The notes beneath the pieces were generated by a model that saw only the letters and a program-made list of their open reading frames with translations, was not told where the DNA came from and ran no database searches. This document shows, piece by piece, positions 44,312 through 53,112 of a stretch of DNA of 64,000 nucleotides. Every line of letters starts with the position of its first letter. Within the stretch, counting starts at the first letter, position 1. The translations under genes and the position numbers were made by a program. The stretch lies in NCBI GenBank assembly GCA_963677935.2, contig CAXXEH010000003.1, positions 3,472,001-3,536,000 of the forward strand, given 5' to 3'. Source of the DNA: JAAFHB01 sp963677935 (GTDB lineage Bacteria; Bacteroidota; Bacteroidia; Bacteroidales; Prolixibacteraceae).

Positions 44312-45412
44312 TTACCTAAAGTTTACGTTTGTTGATCTGTTTTCTCCCGATTTAATTCCCGCATTACCTTTGTGGCAGTCGGTACACGATACCCAATGGA
44401 TATTATTTGGACTCTTGGGATTGGAATAAGTGGTGTTCATGGTCATCACATTCAGATTACAGTTTGAAATAGCCGGATGGCACTTTATACAACTGTTTCT
44501 TGCATTGTTACTGTGAGGCTCGTGACAAGACATGCAACTTAACCCTTGGTGAACGCCTCTGGGAGTCCGGTCATCGCTTGTGCCAGCCTCGTGTGCACCA
44601 TTGGGAGCATGACACTGTATGCAATTTCTCATTTTGTAATCATCTGAGACTTTCACAGATTTTAGTCCATTGACTAACTTTAATTTAGGCAGCATTATTG
44701 AAGCGACATTCACTTTCTCATGGCGATCGTAAAAGCTTAAATTGTATTCCAGCTTTATACGACTATAAAAAATAGCTGCGGGGTCTGAATGATCAGGTAG
44801 TTCGGATGGTAAACCTTTGATGTGTATCTGATGGCATGCCAAACAAGGGATTACCGGTTGATCAGCTTTGTTCTTATCTTTCAATTCCCACGGGCCTTTT
44901 GTATTCATAGGTCCTACCAAGTCAGGGGTGGTCCCTTCAAAAAACATTCCGTGACAACGCAAACAATCAAAATTTAATTGTTCAGTTTTGTTATGGGTTT
45001 GATTCAGGAAAATGTCTTTATAGGAGGCAGAATGTCCTCCCGATTTCCAGTTTGCAAATTCTGAGGCGTGGCATCGTTTACAGTTGTTCATCACATCCAA
45101 CACCTGCGATTCGTTCATCCGGATCTCTTCCACCCGTTGTTCCCGGGCATGGTTAACCACCATCATCGCCTTTTCTTTCAGGCTGTGAAAGCCATTGCTC
45201 AAAGCAGTTCCATGGCATTCTTTGCAATGCATTTCGCGATGTGATGACTGAGAAAAAGAGTCGACAGAGCTCCCGATTTCATGGCACGAAGCACACGTCC
45301 GTTCAGGAGAAGCAGAATTCCAATATGAATAAAAAGACCCAAAGGAGATACCTATAAAAATCAGGCAAACTGCCAGTGATAAAACTATTTTGGGGAATAT
45401 ATTGATCTTCAT
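44312..45412 (-). CDS. nine-heme membrane-anchored cytochrome c
   Basis: This protein of about 366 residues has one N-terminal membrane anchor (IVLSLAVCLIFIGISFGSF) and nine CxxCH heme motifs: CASCH, CKECH, CKRCH, CLRCH, CLACH, CIQCH, CMSCH, CIKCH and CTDCH. The first part resembles NapC/NirT/NrfH quinol-linked cytochromes, and the rest is a multiheme tail. ATG at 45412 is preferred to a longer start at 45478 that overlaps the preceding gene. It follows a Tat-exported subunit 3 gene and a GMC dehydrogenase gene (11 bp gap), the gene order of bacterial FAD-dependent glucose dehydrogenase (gamma, alpha, cytochrome). It probably accepts electrons from the flavoprotein and passes them to the quinone pool or another acceptor; this is inference. 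Confidence 0.88.
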   Translation of the reverse strand: MKINIFPKIVLSLAVCLIFIGISFGSFYSYWNSASPERTCASCHEIGSSVDSFSQSSHREMHCKECHGTALSNGFHSLKEKAMMVVNHAREQRVEEIRMNESQVLDVMNNCKRCHASEFANWKSGGHSASYKDIFLNQTHNKTEQLNFDCLRCHGMFFEGTTPDLVGPMNTKGPWELKDKNKADQPVIPCLACHQIHIKGLPSELPDHSDPAAIFYSRIKLEYNLSFYDRHEKVNVASIMLPKLKLVNGLKSVKVSDDYKMRNCIQCHAPNGAHEAGTSDDRTPRGVHQGLSCMSCHEPHSNNARNSCIKCHPAISNCNLNVMTMNTTYSNPKSPNNIHWVSCTDCHKGNAGIKSGENRSTNVNFR

Positions 45413-45423
45413 TTCTTTCGCCT

Positions 45424-47088
45424 TTATTTGAACCTGTTTCCTTTTTTCCACTCCGATACAATATGTCCCCCAACCCAATATCCCATAGCCATAATCGTCA
45501 AAGCCGGGTTAAAACCTCCATTGGTCACATGCAGACTACCATCGGCTACGAAAAGGTTTTGGACTGCGTGTACCCGGCCAAACCGATCACAAACTGAAGT
45601 TTTTGGGTCATTCCCCATCCGGCAGGTTCCCGCCTGGTGCTGGCCCCCACTTACCGGAACTTTACCATTGATTACGCCGGTTTGCCAGGTTTCAACAGCC
45701 CCGGCTTCCCTGAGCCAAAGCTCCGCCTTACCAGCCATAAAAGCGGTGCCTTCAGAATTTTTCAGATGTTTTGCCCCGGAAATTCGTGCGACCGGAATTC
45801 CCCAGAAGTCTTTAACAACCGGATCAACATCAACCCTGCCGTTAAAATCGGGGATTTCCTGGTAAGGGCCTATCACCTGTGCTATCCGTTTATAATTTCT
45901 TTGTTGAAACCTTTTATGTTCCAGCCCCCACGTAGGTGATTGGGGAGGGCGCAAATTGGTAAAGGCGTACGGGAGCCGGTTAAATTCATTACACAACACC
46001 CCTCCACCAACTATTCCGGGATTATGGTGAGAAAAATCGCCGATAGCCACCGAGGCGCCGGGTCCAAAATCGTCATAAATATCCTCATCAAAAAGCCCAA
46101 AGGCTCCGCAATAGGAATGACTTTGGAGGTTTCTTCCCACCCAGTCGTTTTCGTTTCCAATTCCCTTCGGGAAAAATCGGGATTTGGAATTAAGCAAAAG
46201 TCGGGGTGTTTCGGTCGCAGAGGCAGAAATAATGACGATATCTGCAGTCTGGATTTGTTTTTTATTATTCTCATCAAAATAGCTTACTCCGGTTATTTTT
46301 CCCTGGTCATTGATCAGAATTTCGTTTACTAAACAGTTGGTTCTCAGCTCACAGTTTCCGGTTGCCAGCGCAACCGGGATCACGGTATTATGGGTGCCGC
46401 ATTTTGCATTGACAGGACAGGCAAATCCGCAGCAGGTGCGCATCCGGTAACATTGAGGACGACCTCCATAAGGTATTGAATTCCTTAACATTGGAATCGG
46501 ATAAGGATGATACCCTAACCTTCGGGCAGCTGCTTCCAATATCCGGGCCTCCTTATTGTGCTCAAAGGGAGGCATTGGTTGTGGTTTTTTGCGCGGGGGT
46601 GCAAATGGGCTCTGACTGTCATCACCCGCCACACCGATCTCCCATTCCGCTTTTTCATAACAGGGTTCAAGATCATCGTATGAAATTGGCCAGTCTTCCA
46701 ATGTTGAACCTTCCACATCCCCGTAAGTCGTCTTCATCCTGAAATCTTCGGGCATAAACCTCCAGCCCATAGCTCCATAACTGACTGTTCCTGAACCGAC
46801 ACAAGCTGCATTGTTTCCATATCCGCCTTCGCTGGGAAGCAGGATCGAACTTTTACCATCTACTGAAACCCTGATCCTGCGATAATGCTTGTCATCAGGG
46901 CCATAAGCGTTGCCAAGAACAGTTGTGCGCTGCGAAATCAATTCATCATGGTCGTGATCGTCAAGCGTAACCCATCCTCCCCGTTCAAACAATACCACCG
47001 ACATCCCGGCCGTACTCAGCTCCTTGGCAACCACACCACCACCCGCACCTGAACCTACTACAATCGCATTGATATGTTTATTCCTCAT
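45424..47088 (-). CDS. GMC-family flavoprotein sugar dehydrogenase (alpha subunit)
   Basis: This 554-residue protein has the FAD-binding Rossmann motif VVGSGAGGGVVAKEL at residues 9-23 and the GMC C-terminal catalytic region with His in GGQHQAGTCRMG (near 482) and Asn in GGFNPALTIMAMGY. Between them lies a Cys cluster, CYRMRTCCGFACPVNAKCG (near 216-234), resembling the iron-sulfur site of FAD-dependent glucose dehydrogenases. It has no signal peptide; such subunits are exported with the Tat-signal-bearing small subunit, encoded immediately upstream (3-bp gap). Related complexes oxidise glucose, gluconate, fructose or glycosides (3-keto forming). The substrate here is unknown but is presumably a sugar or oligosaccharide released by the locus. 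Confidence 0.88.
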   Translation of the reverse strand: MRNKHINAIVVGSGAGGGVVAKELSTAGMSVVLFERGGWVTLDDHDHDELISQRTTVLGNAYGPDDKHYRRIRVSVDGKSSILLPSEGGYGNNAACVGSGTVSYGAMGWRFMPEDFRMKTTYGDVEGSTLEDWPISYDDLEPCYEKAEWEIGVAGDDSQSPFAPPRKKPQPMPPFEHNKEARILEAAARRLGYHPYPIPMLRNSIPYGGRPQCYRMRTCCGFACPVNAKCGTHNTVIPVALATGNCELRTNCLVNEILINDQGKITGVSYFDENNKKQIQTADIVIISASATETPRLLLNSKSRFFPKGIGNENDWVGRNLQSHSYCGAFGLFDEDIYDDFGPGASVAIGDFSHHNPGIVGGGVLCNEFNRLPYAFTNLRPPQSPTWGLEHKRFQQRNYKRIAQVIGPYQEIPDFNGRVDVDPVVKDFWGIPVARISGAKHLKNSEGTAFMAGKAELWLREAGAVETWQTGVINGKVPVSGGQHQAGTCRMGNDPKTSVCDRFGRVHAVQNLFVADGSLHVTNGGFNPALTIMAMGYWVGGHIVSEWKKGNRFK

Positions 47089-47091
47089 TAT

Positions 47092-47682
47092 TTAAATCTT
47101 GTAGCGGTTCTGACCAATAATAAAAGGGTAATCCAAACCTATCATCTTATAACTCACATAATTTTTGTTTCCACCATGACGCGGACTACCGTAGAATCCC
47201 TGCATCGTATGGTCCCGGATCAATCCGAAAAATATCCGGTCAAGTCCTTCAGCCCAGATTTCTCCGGACTGAGCTGTTTTACTATTCTTTAGCAATTCTG
47301 CCAGTTTGCCGCTTTGCATTAATTTCAGATAGTCGGTCTGCATTTCCCATGGCAATTCCTCAAACAACTTTTGATAGAGCAATTTGCAGGATGCATCGGT
47401 ATCAGCAAGACCTTTTCTGTATTTTTCCTGGTACCGGATATAAGGTCCAACCAACTGCTTGTCGATAAAATTTGCAACTCCGGCATCTTTTGCTCCGGGC
47501 CATTCATCTGTTGGGATGATTTGTTCTACCATGGCATTTACCATTGATGCCTCCTTTTCAGTGAAGAACCGCCAGGTAGATTTTATTGAAGGGTTTGTGC
47601 ACCGAGGAAATAATAGCAGGCTTCCTGAACCAATCGCCACCATTTGTATAAAGCGTCGTCTGGAAAAACCATTTTTAAACAT
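47092..47682 (-). CDS. gluconate 2-dehydrogenase subunit 3-like protein (gamma subunit, Tat signal)
   Basis: This 196-residue protein opens with a twin-arginine signal (SRRRFIQMVA, then a hydrophobic stretch and a Cys). It is followed by a helical domain with FFTEKEASMVNAMVEQIIP and DAGVANFIDKQL, the pattern of the gluconate 2-dehydrogenase subunit 3 family. In known complexes this small subunit guides the folded flavoprotein through the Tat system. The Cys after LLLFPR could be a lipid anchor. It lies 3 bp upstream of the GMC gene, and the cytochrome gene follows, so all three form one module. It is separated from the GH-A gene upstream by 107 bp. Confidence 0.87.
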   Translation of the reverse strand: MFKNGFSRRRFIQMVAIGSGSLLLFPRCTNPSIKSTWRFFTEKEASMVNAMVEQIIPTDEWPGAKDAGVANFIDKQLVGPYIRYQEKYRKGLADTDASCKLLYQKLFEELPWEMQTDYLKLMQSGKLAELLKNSKTAQSGEIWAEGLDRIFFGLIRDHTMQGFYGSPRHGGNKNYVSYKMIGLDYPFIIGQNRYKI

Positions 47683-47789
47683 AAATGAATATTTTAATAA
47701 TTTGATTATCTATTTATTATGTCCTTTTCTGGATTTTTAAGGATTGTCACCAGATGGTAGGTTGCAGGCAAGTATTTCGTGATGCCAAG

Positions 47790-49325
47790 CTACTTTAAAG
47801 TTGTATACATTGCTACTCCCCTGGAAGGAAGATTATCATTAAAACTACTTTTCTCAATTTTGATTTTTTTGTCACTTTCCAATATTGCTGCTTCTTTCGT
47901 CACCACAATCCTTGCAGGATCATAGAGGTGCCGGTTCAATGTTACATTAATGTTTTTCTGAAATTCAACTAAAATTTGCTTCGATGAATGTGAGGCATTG
48001 ACAACCATCACAGATAATTCCCTGCCGTTTGGCTGAGTCGCTACAACATACACACTATCTGCATTTGCGGTTTTATAAACCTTTGTATGGTTACGTCCTC
48101 CCAGATACCTGCTCATCATACTCAAAGCATACCAGGATGGATATGGATTTTCGGGTTCTGAAACATCATCATGCGGCCATTTGGCAACTCCCCAGCGATG
48201 TACTCCATTGTGAAAACTATCTTTATTTGTTGTGTTATCTCCAGGGGCAACATATTGCTGATCAAACAATAGCCAGATTAAAGAGGTCTGGGCCCCCTCA
48301 TTGGTAAATGCTGCAATGCACTGTGCCAGGTAGTTTCCGTAGTCGGGCCTGAATCGCATCGTTTCATCCGGTTTATTCGCTCCATATTCATCAATCCAGA
48401 AAGGCTTTCCGGTTTGTTTCATTTTTTCACGGCCAACTGCAACGACGCTTTTCCAACCATCATATTCCAAAGGGGGAATGCTGTTGTATTTTCCACCATT
48501 GTAGGCATGCCAGCTGTAGATATCAATAACCTGATTCATATTCTTTACGCTCCATCCTACCCATGCTGCGGTGTCTGTACTTCCGCTGTTCGGGCCCACC
48601 AGTTTTAATTTCGACCTTAGCCCTGATTCAACCAGTTGCTCATGAATTCGCGTACACACCTTATCGTAATATTCCGGCTCGGTAAATCCCCGGGGAATAA
48701 TCCCCGCAGGATAATTCAGAGGTTCGGTAAAAAGTACCAGATATTTGATGTTGGTATAACCTTTTACCTGAATCAAATGACGGAGCGACTCTTTTATCCA
48801 AAGCGCAAACCGTTCAGGATCTTTATCCGGATTTGGGCCGATCGTATCTTTTTCATCTTTCACCGGTGTATGGTAATAGGTATCCTTAGTAAACCACCAT
48901 CCTGCCTGTAAAGCTACATCGACCTTCAATTCTTTCATTTTGTCGAGCCACAAATAGAAAGCCTTCATTTTTGTAGTTTCCCAGTTGAAATCATTATACA
49001 TATTGTCACCGCAAGCCCAGTCGGCACGGTACCAGGTACGGGCAATTTTCAAATCCATATTTTTAACCCTTGAGAATTCCCGCTGCCGGTCATTTTCATT
49101 CATCCCTTTTTTAATCTGCTCCGGCATATAGGCAAAACCCTGATACACCCCATTCACGCCAAGGAATTCTTTCATTAACACCGTGTCGTTGTAAACTTTC
49201 AACACAACCGGGACAGATTTGTGTTGCTCTTGTCCCAAACAAAAATCATAACCAATCGCAACCAGGAAGGTAAAAACAACGATTACCTTCATCGGATAAC
49301 TTGTATAATACTGACTATTCTTCAT
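47790..49325 (-). CDS. clan GH-A glycosidase, GH39/GH5-like
   Basis: This 511-residue protein has a signal peptide (VIVVFTFLVAIGYDFCLGQ). The TIM barrel shows MDLKIARTWYRADW, VDVALQAGWWF, an acid/base candidate in LFTEPLNY (near residue 200, Thr replacing the usual Asn before Glu) and a nucleophile candidate in FWIDEYGA (near 310), then WLLFDQQYV. A C-terminal beta-sandwich (VVATQPNGRELSVMVVNAS) resembles that of GH39, GH30 and GH79 enzymes. The family within clan GH-A could not be fixed. ATG at 49325 is used; an in-frame ATG at 49292 gives a cleaner signal peptide. The SGNH esterase gene lies 14 bp upstream. Confidence 0.75.
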   Translation of the reverse strand: MKNSQYYTSYPMKVIVVFTFLVAIGYDFCLGQEQHKSVPVVLKVYNDTVLMKEFLGVNGVYQGFAYMPEQIKKGMNENDRQREFSRVKNMDLKIARTWYRADWACGDNMYNDFNWETTKMKAFYLWLDKMKELKVDVALQAGWWFTKDTYYHTPVKDEKDTIGPNPDKDPERFALWIKESLRHLIQVKGYTNIKYLVLFTEPLNYPAGIIPRGFTEPEYYDKVCTRIHEQLVESGLRSKLKLVGPNSGSTDTAAWVGWSVKNMNQVIDIYSWHAYNGGKYNSIPPLEYDGWKSVVAVGREKMKQTGKPFWIDEYGANKPDETMRFRPDYGNYLAQCIAAFTNEGAQTSLIWLLFDQQYVAPGDNTTNKDSFHNGVHRWGVAKWPHDDVSEPENPYPSWYALSMMSRYLGGRNHTKVYKTANADSVYVVATQPNGRELSVMVVNASHSSKQILVEFQKNINVTLNRHLYDPARIVVTKEAAILESDKKIKIEKSSFNDNLPSRGVAMYTTLK

Positions 49326-49339
49326 CTTTATATGTTTAA

Positions 49340-50542
49340 TTATTTTTCAATTCCTGCCGACCCCAGACAAAGAACCCTGAATTCGGTTCCGGTACTTTGC
49401 GTGTTCTTTTCTGCCAGAAGCTCAATGCGCACAATATGTTTTTCTGATAATAAATTTTTCCGGACAGGGAGCATATACCGGTATCCGCCCCAGGTTTGAT
49501 CAAACCAGGCGTCCATGATCACCGGATTTGTTCCATCCACCGTGATGACGGCTTTGCCCATTGGTCCGTTTATCCGCCAACATGAAAGAAAAATTACCGT
49601 TCCATTGATCTCAAATTCGATTATACTGCCAGGAACAGAACTTTTCCATCCGGCAATTTTTGGTTGAGATCCATCAAATACCCAATTTTTATTAGTGACA
49701 GGTACAAGGGCTTCGCCATCGAATACAGACGTAAATTCAAAAGAATCGGAAAAAAATGCCGACGGAATAGGTGAATTAACTGAAGGAATATTTTCAGTAG
49801 AAAAATTTTTAAAGGCTTTATCCAATGCCATGCAAATCAATTCACCGGTTAACACATGGCCTGCCTCGTTAGGATGCACATTATCAGGACTTATTTCTGT
49901 CCACTTTAACTTTCCTTTTTGTATTTCAGGCCAGATGGCATCGCGGTAACTGATCATGGGCAAACTGTAATGTTTCCCTATTTTGGACTGCCATTCCTGG
50001 GCATTCGACCCATCATTTTTAGTCATAAAAAGAAGCATTAACGCAGGCTTTTGTGGCGCATTTAGAATTTGTCTGATTACCCCTTCGTAAGATTCTGCAT
50101 ATTCGCTGGTATTGGGATCGTTGACAGCATAATCTACTACCACAAAGTCGGGCGATTTTGAAAGCAAATCGCGTTTTGTGCGCATTGCACCATAATCTGA
50201 TCCTGTTGCGCCAATCCCGGCGTTGACCAATTCGAATTCAGCCTTTGGAAATGTCTTTTTCCACCAGGCAAGTACCACGTTTGCATAACGTTTGTCAACA
50301 TTAGGCGAAGCTGCACCTTCGGTAATAGAGCCACCCAAAGCCCCAATTACCATCTTTCCACCCATTTGTGCTTTTGCGAAAACAACATTAAGCCGGGCAA
50401 GATTTCCTTCTACAATATAATTGTTGGGCAATAGACTTTCGGCTGTCGGGAAAACCCGGATAGCCAGTTCTGCCTGCTGACCCTTGCAGTACGTCAGTTG
50501 CAACAATACTAACGAAAAAATCAAAAACCTTATTGACCTCAT
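49340..50542 (-). CDS. SGNH/GDSL-type esterase with C-terminal beta domain
   Basis: This 400-residue secreted protein (signal peptide ending near TYCKGQ) has all four SGNH blocks: GGSITEG (near residue 69), NAGIGATGSDYG, the VVDYAVND Asn block and DNVHPNEAGH with the catalytic Asp and His (near 224). The C-terminal 150 residues form a beta-sandwich (SIIEFEINGTVIFLSCWRIN). Such enzymes often deacetylate polysaccharides, and this is the second esterase in the operon after the SASA protein. It lies between a GH5-like gene (27 bp upstream) and the GH-A gene (14 bp downstream). Substrate unknown; an acetyl-sugar ester is most likely. Confidence 0.85.
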   Translation of the reverse strand: MRSIRFLIFSLVLLQLTYCKGQQAELAIRVFPTAESLLPNNYIVEGNLARLNVVFAKAQMGGKMVIGALGGSITEGAASPNVDKRYANVVLAWWKKTFPKAEFELVNAGIGATGSDYGAMRTKRDLLSKSPDFVVVDYAVNDPNTSEYAESYEGVIRQILNAPQKPALMLLFMTKNDGSNAQEWQSKIGKHYSLPMISYRDAIWPEIQKGKLKWTEISPDNVHPNEAGHVLTGELICMALDKAFKNFSTENIPSVNSPIPSAFFSDSFEFTSVFDGEALVPVTNKNWVFDGSQPKIAGWKSSVPGSIIEFEINGTVIFLSCWRINGPMGKAVITVDGTNPVIMDAWFDQTWGGYRYMLPVRKNLLSEKHIVRIELLAEKNTQSTGTEFRVLCLGSAGIEK

Positions 50543-50569
50543 TTTTTCTAAAGTTCAAATTTACAAATC

Positions 50570-51820
50570 TTATTGCGCTGAAAAGCTGGCATTGGCTTTA
50601 ATAATCTCATCCAGCTGATATTTCCGGCTGTTGGTCGGGGTCACATTCCAGTCAGCATCCTGAGAGGAAAAATCAAAAACCCAAAGTGAAGCTAGCTGTA
50701 CCTTGTTCTCAATTACTGCATTTAATGATTCACGGAATTTTTGAGCCTCCATTGCTGCTCCGAGCGTTTTAGGAGAACCAAATTCGCCTATAAATAATGG
50801 TCGTTTTAGCTCTCTTGCCGATCTCATGGCTTCCTGTATGATTTGCGAAAGGGTTGCATTGATACCGGAAAAATATTTAAATTCCTGATCAGGATAGGGA
50901 TGCAGGGTTAATGTTCCCAATCCGGAAGGATTTTGAACATCAAGGAGAGCTGTAAAATCTGTTGCCGAATCCTGTATCCAGGTTTGATATTTGTAACGAT
51001 GGTAGCTATTTGTACCTGGCATACCATTTCCGCTGAAGATTGCCCTGTCGGGATCTGTCTTCCGGACTGTTGCAGCAAACTCATTCAATGCGTACTGAAG
51101 AATTTCGGTAGTGAAAATATCTTCGGAGGTACGTGCTGCGGGAGTTCCCGCTGAAGTATTGACCTTGGGTAAATAATTCATTGCCTGACTTAGCAGGTCA
51201 ACATAGGAATTCCACTCGTTGCCAAATTCCCATCCCCAGATAGCCGGTGAATTTTTATACCTGCTAACGACTTCGGTTGTGTAGGTGCGCATGAAAGCGA
51301 TGGTCCTGCTGTTTGGATTTCCCCATTGGTTCATATGTTCTCCCATCAAATCGGGTACTGCGGCATAAAACCAGAACAACGACGGGATTAATCCTACTCC
51401 GTTTGTTTCAGCAGATTTCACAAACTCATCGAGCAAGGTGAAATACCTTGTTTTGTTTGTTTGGTACAGCTTAAGTTCGTTCGGCCAAAACCCATTGGCA
51501 GAGAACCTTACAAAAGGGATTTTGTTATCGCTTAAGTACTTAAAACCATCGGTGTAGCTTTTGTCATTTGAGTTAATAATTGTCCGGTAAAAGGCATTGA
51601 AATAATTAACCCCAATTCCGCGGTAGGCCTTACCATCACGCATAAAAACGCCATCAGTTGAAACTTTCAGAATTCCGGAAACGATGACGGGTTCACTGAT
51701 TTCAGTATCCTTTTTCGTGGATTGACAGTTCAACGTTGTAATCGGAACAACGAATACCAGGAGTAAATAAACGAAGGGCTTTACAAAAATCATTTTTGTT
51801 ATTTGAGAAATGCTGTTCAT
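50570..51820 (-). CDS. GH5-like clan GH-A lipoprotein (copy 1)
   Basis: This 416-residue protein has a hydrophobic leader ending in a Cys (VPITTLNCQSTKK), probably a surface or periplasmic lipoprotein. The cellulase-type TIM barrel begins with FMRDGKAYRGIGVNYFNAF. The acid/base Glu is in WGWEFGNEWNSY (near residue 200) and the nucleophile Glu in FIGEFGSPK (near 346), then LWVFDFSSQDADWNVTP. The layout suits GH5-type beta-mannanases and related endo- or exo-enzymes. It is a tandem duplicate of the next gene upstream, 15 bp away, with long nearly identical DNA stretches. An alternative start at 51793 is possible. Confidence 0.82.
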   Translation of the reverse strand: MNSISQITKMIFVKPFVYLLLVFVVPITTLNCQSTKKDTEISEPVIVSGILKVSTDGVFMRDGKAYRGIGVNYFNAFYRTIINSNDKSYTDGFKYLSDNKIPFVRFSANGFWPNELKLYQTNKTRYFTLLDEFVKSAETNGVGLIPSLFWFYAAVPDLMGEHMNQWGNPNSRTIAFMRTYTTEVVSRYKNSPAIWGWEFGNEWNSYVDLLSQAMNYLPKVNTSAGTPAARTSEDIFTTEILQYALNEFAATVRKTDPDRAIFSGNGMPGTNSYHRYKYQTWIQDSATDFTALLDVQNPSGLGTLTLHPYPDQEFKYFSGINATLSQIIQEAMRSARELKRPLFIGEFGSPKTLGAAMEAQKFRESLNAVIENKVQLASLWVFDFSSQDADWNVTPTNSRKYQLDEIIKANASFSAQ

Positions 51821-51835
51821 TACGATATTTTTTAG

Positions 51836-53092
51836 TTAAAATCCTGAACCGGACTTGAGTTGTGTATTTGCTTTAACAATCTCCTCCAGCTGATACTTCC
51901 GGCTGTTCGTCGGGGTGATATTCCAGTCGGCGTCCTGGTAGGAGAAGTCAAACACCCAAAGTGCGGAAAGCTGTACCTTGTTATCAATTATTGCCTTGAG
52001 TACCTGATAAAATTTTTGGGCTTCGGTTTCTGTCCCAAGTAATTTGGATGCTCCAAATTCCCCGATAAAAAGCGGGCGTTTTAACTCCTTTGATGATCGC
52101 ATGGCCTCCTGGATGATTTGTGAAAAGTCGCATTTCACATCGGAAAAGTATTTAAACTCAATATCGGGATAGGTATGAAGGGTCAGTGTTCCCAGGCTGG
52201 CCGGATTCTGAACATCCAGCAACGAAGTGAAATCTGTGGAGGAATCGGGTGTCGTATTTTGGTATTTATACCGGTGATACATGTCGGGGCTTGCAATTGA
52301 ATTCCCGCTGAAGATTGGCCTTTCAGCATCAATTTTTCTGATCGTCGCGCTAAACTCTTTCAACGCATAACCGTATATTTCTGTGTCAATAACATCTTCG
52401 GATGTGCGTTGGACCGGAGTTCCCTGAGTCGGACTAACACCCGGCAAGGACGGGTTTTTTTGTCCGGTAAAGCTAAGGTATAAATTGACTTCATTGGAAA
52501 ATTCCCATCCCCAAATTGCCGGCGAATTCTTATACCGCTGAACCATTTCAGAGGTATAGGTTCGCATAAATTCGATGGTCTTGCTGTTGGGGTTTCCCCA
52601 TTGATTCAGATGTTCCCCCATCAAATCTGGTACTGCAGCATAAAACCAAAACAACGACGGGATTAATCCCACTCCGTTCGTTTCAGCAGATTTCACAAAC
52701 TCATCGAGCAAAGTAAAATATCTTGTTTTGTTTGTCTGATACAATTTCAGCTCATTCGGCCAAAACCCATTGGCGGAAAACCGGATAAATGGGATCTTAT
52801 TTTCACCTAGATATTTGAGGCCAGCTTCGTAGGTTTTATCCGTTGAATTTAGAACTGTCCGGTAAAATGCGTTGAAATAATTGACACCTATCCCGTGATA
52901 TTCCTTTCCATCACGCATAAAAATGCCGTCAGCGGACACTTTCAGCGTACCTGTAACATTGGCAGATGGAAGGGGTTCAACTTCTTTCTTCGATTGGCAG
53001 GTTACCGACAGAAGTATAAAGGTTAAAACTAAAAACAGGCAACAGATGTTTGCTCCAGATATTAGTCTGACTTTACTTGTTTTTTTAATCAT
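51836..53092 (-). CDS. GH5-like clan GH-A lipoprotein (copy 2)
   Basis: This 418-residue paralogue of the adjacent gene has a leader ending in LLSVTCQSKKE, the TIM barrel start FMRDGKEYHGIGVNYFNAF, the acid/base Glu in WGWEFSNEVNLY (near residue 199) and the nucleophile Glu in FIGEFGASK (near 347). The two proteins differ most in the loop after the acid/base (FTGQKNPSLPGVSP here), which in GH5 enzymes lines the active-site cleft, so they may prefer different substrate patterns. It lies 20 bp after the GH127 gene that opens the operon. Both copies appear intact. Confidence 0.82.
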   Translation of the reverse strand: MIKKTSKVRLISGANICCLFLVLTFILLSVTCQSKKEVEPLPSANVTGTLKVSADGIFMRDGKEYHGIGVNYFNAFYRTVLNSTDKTYEAGLKYLGENKIPFIRFSANGFWPNELKLYQTNKTRYFTLLDEFVKSAETNGVGLIPSLFWFYAAVPDLMGEHLNQWGNPNSKTIEFMRTYTSEMVQRYKNSPAIWGWEFSNEVNLYLSFTGQKNPSLPGVSPTQGTPVQRTSEDVIDTEIYGYALKEFSATIRKIDAERPIFSGNSIASPDMYHRYKYQNTTPDSSTDFTSLLDVQNPASLGTLTLHTYPDIEFKYFSDVKCDFSQIIQEAMRSSKELKRPLFIGEFGASKLLGTETEAQKFYQVLKAIIDNKVQLSALWVFDFSYQDADWNITPTNSRKYQLEEIVKANTQLKSGSGF

Positions 53093-53112
53093 GATATAAT
53101 GTTTCCATTTGG

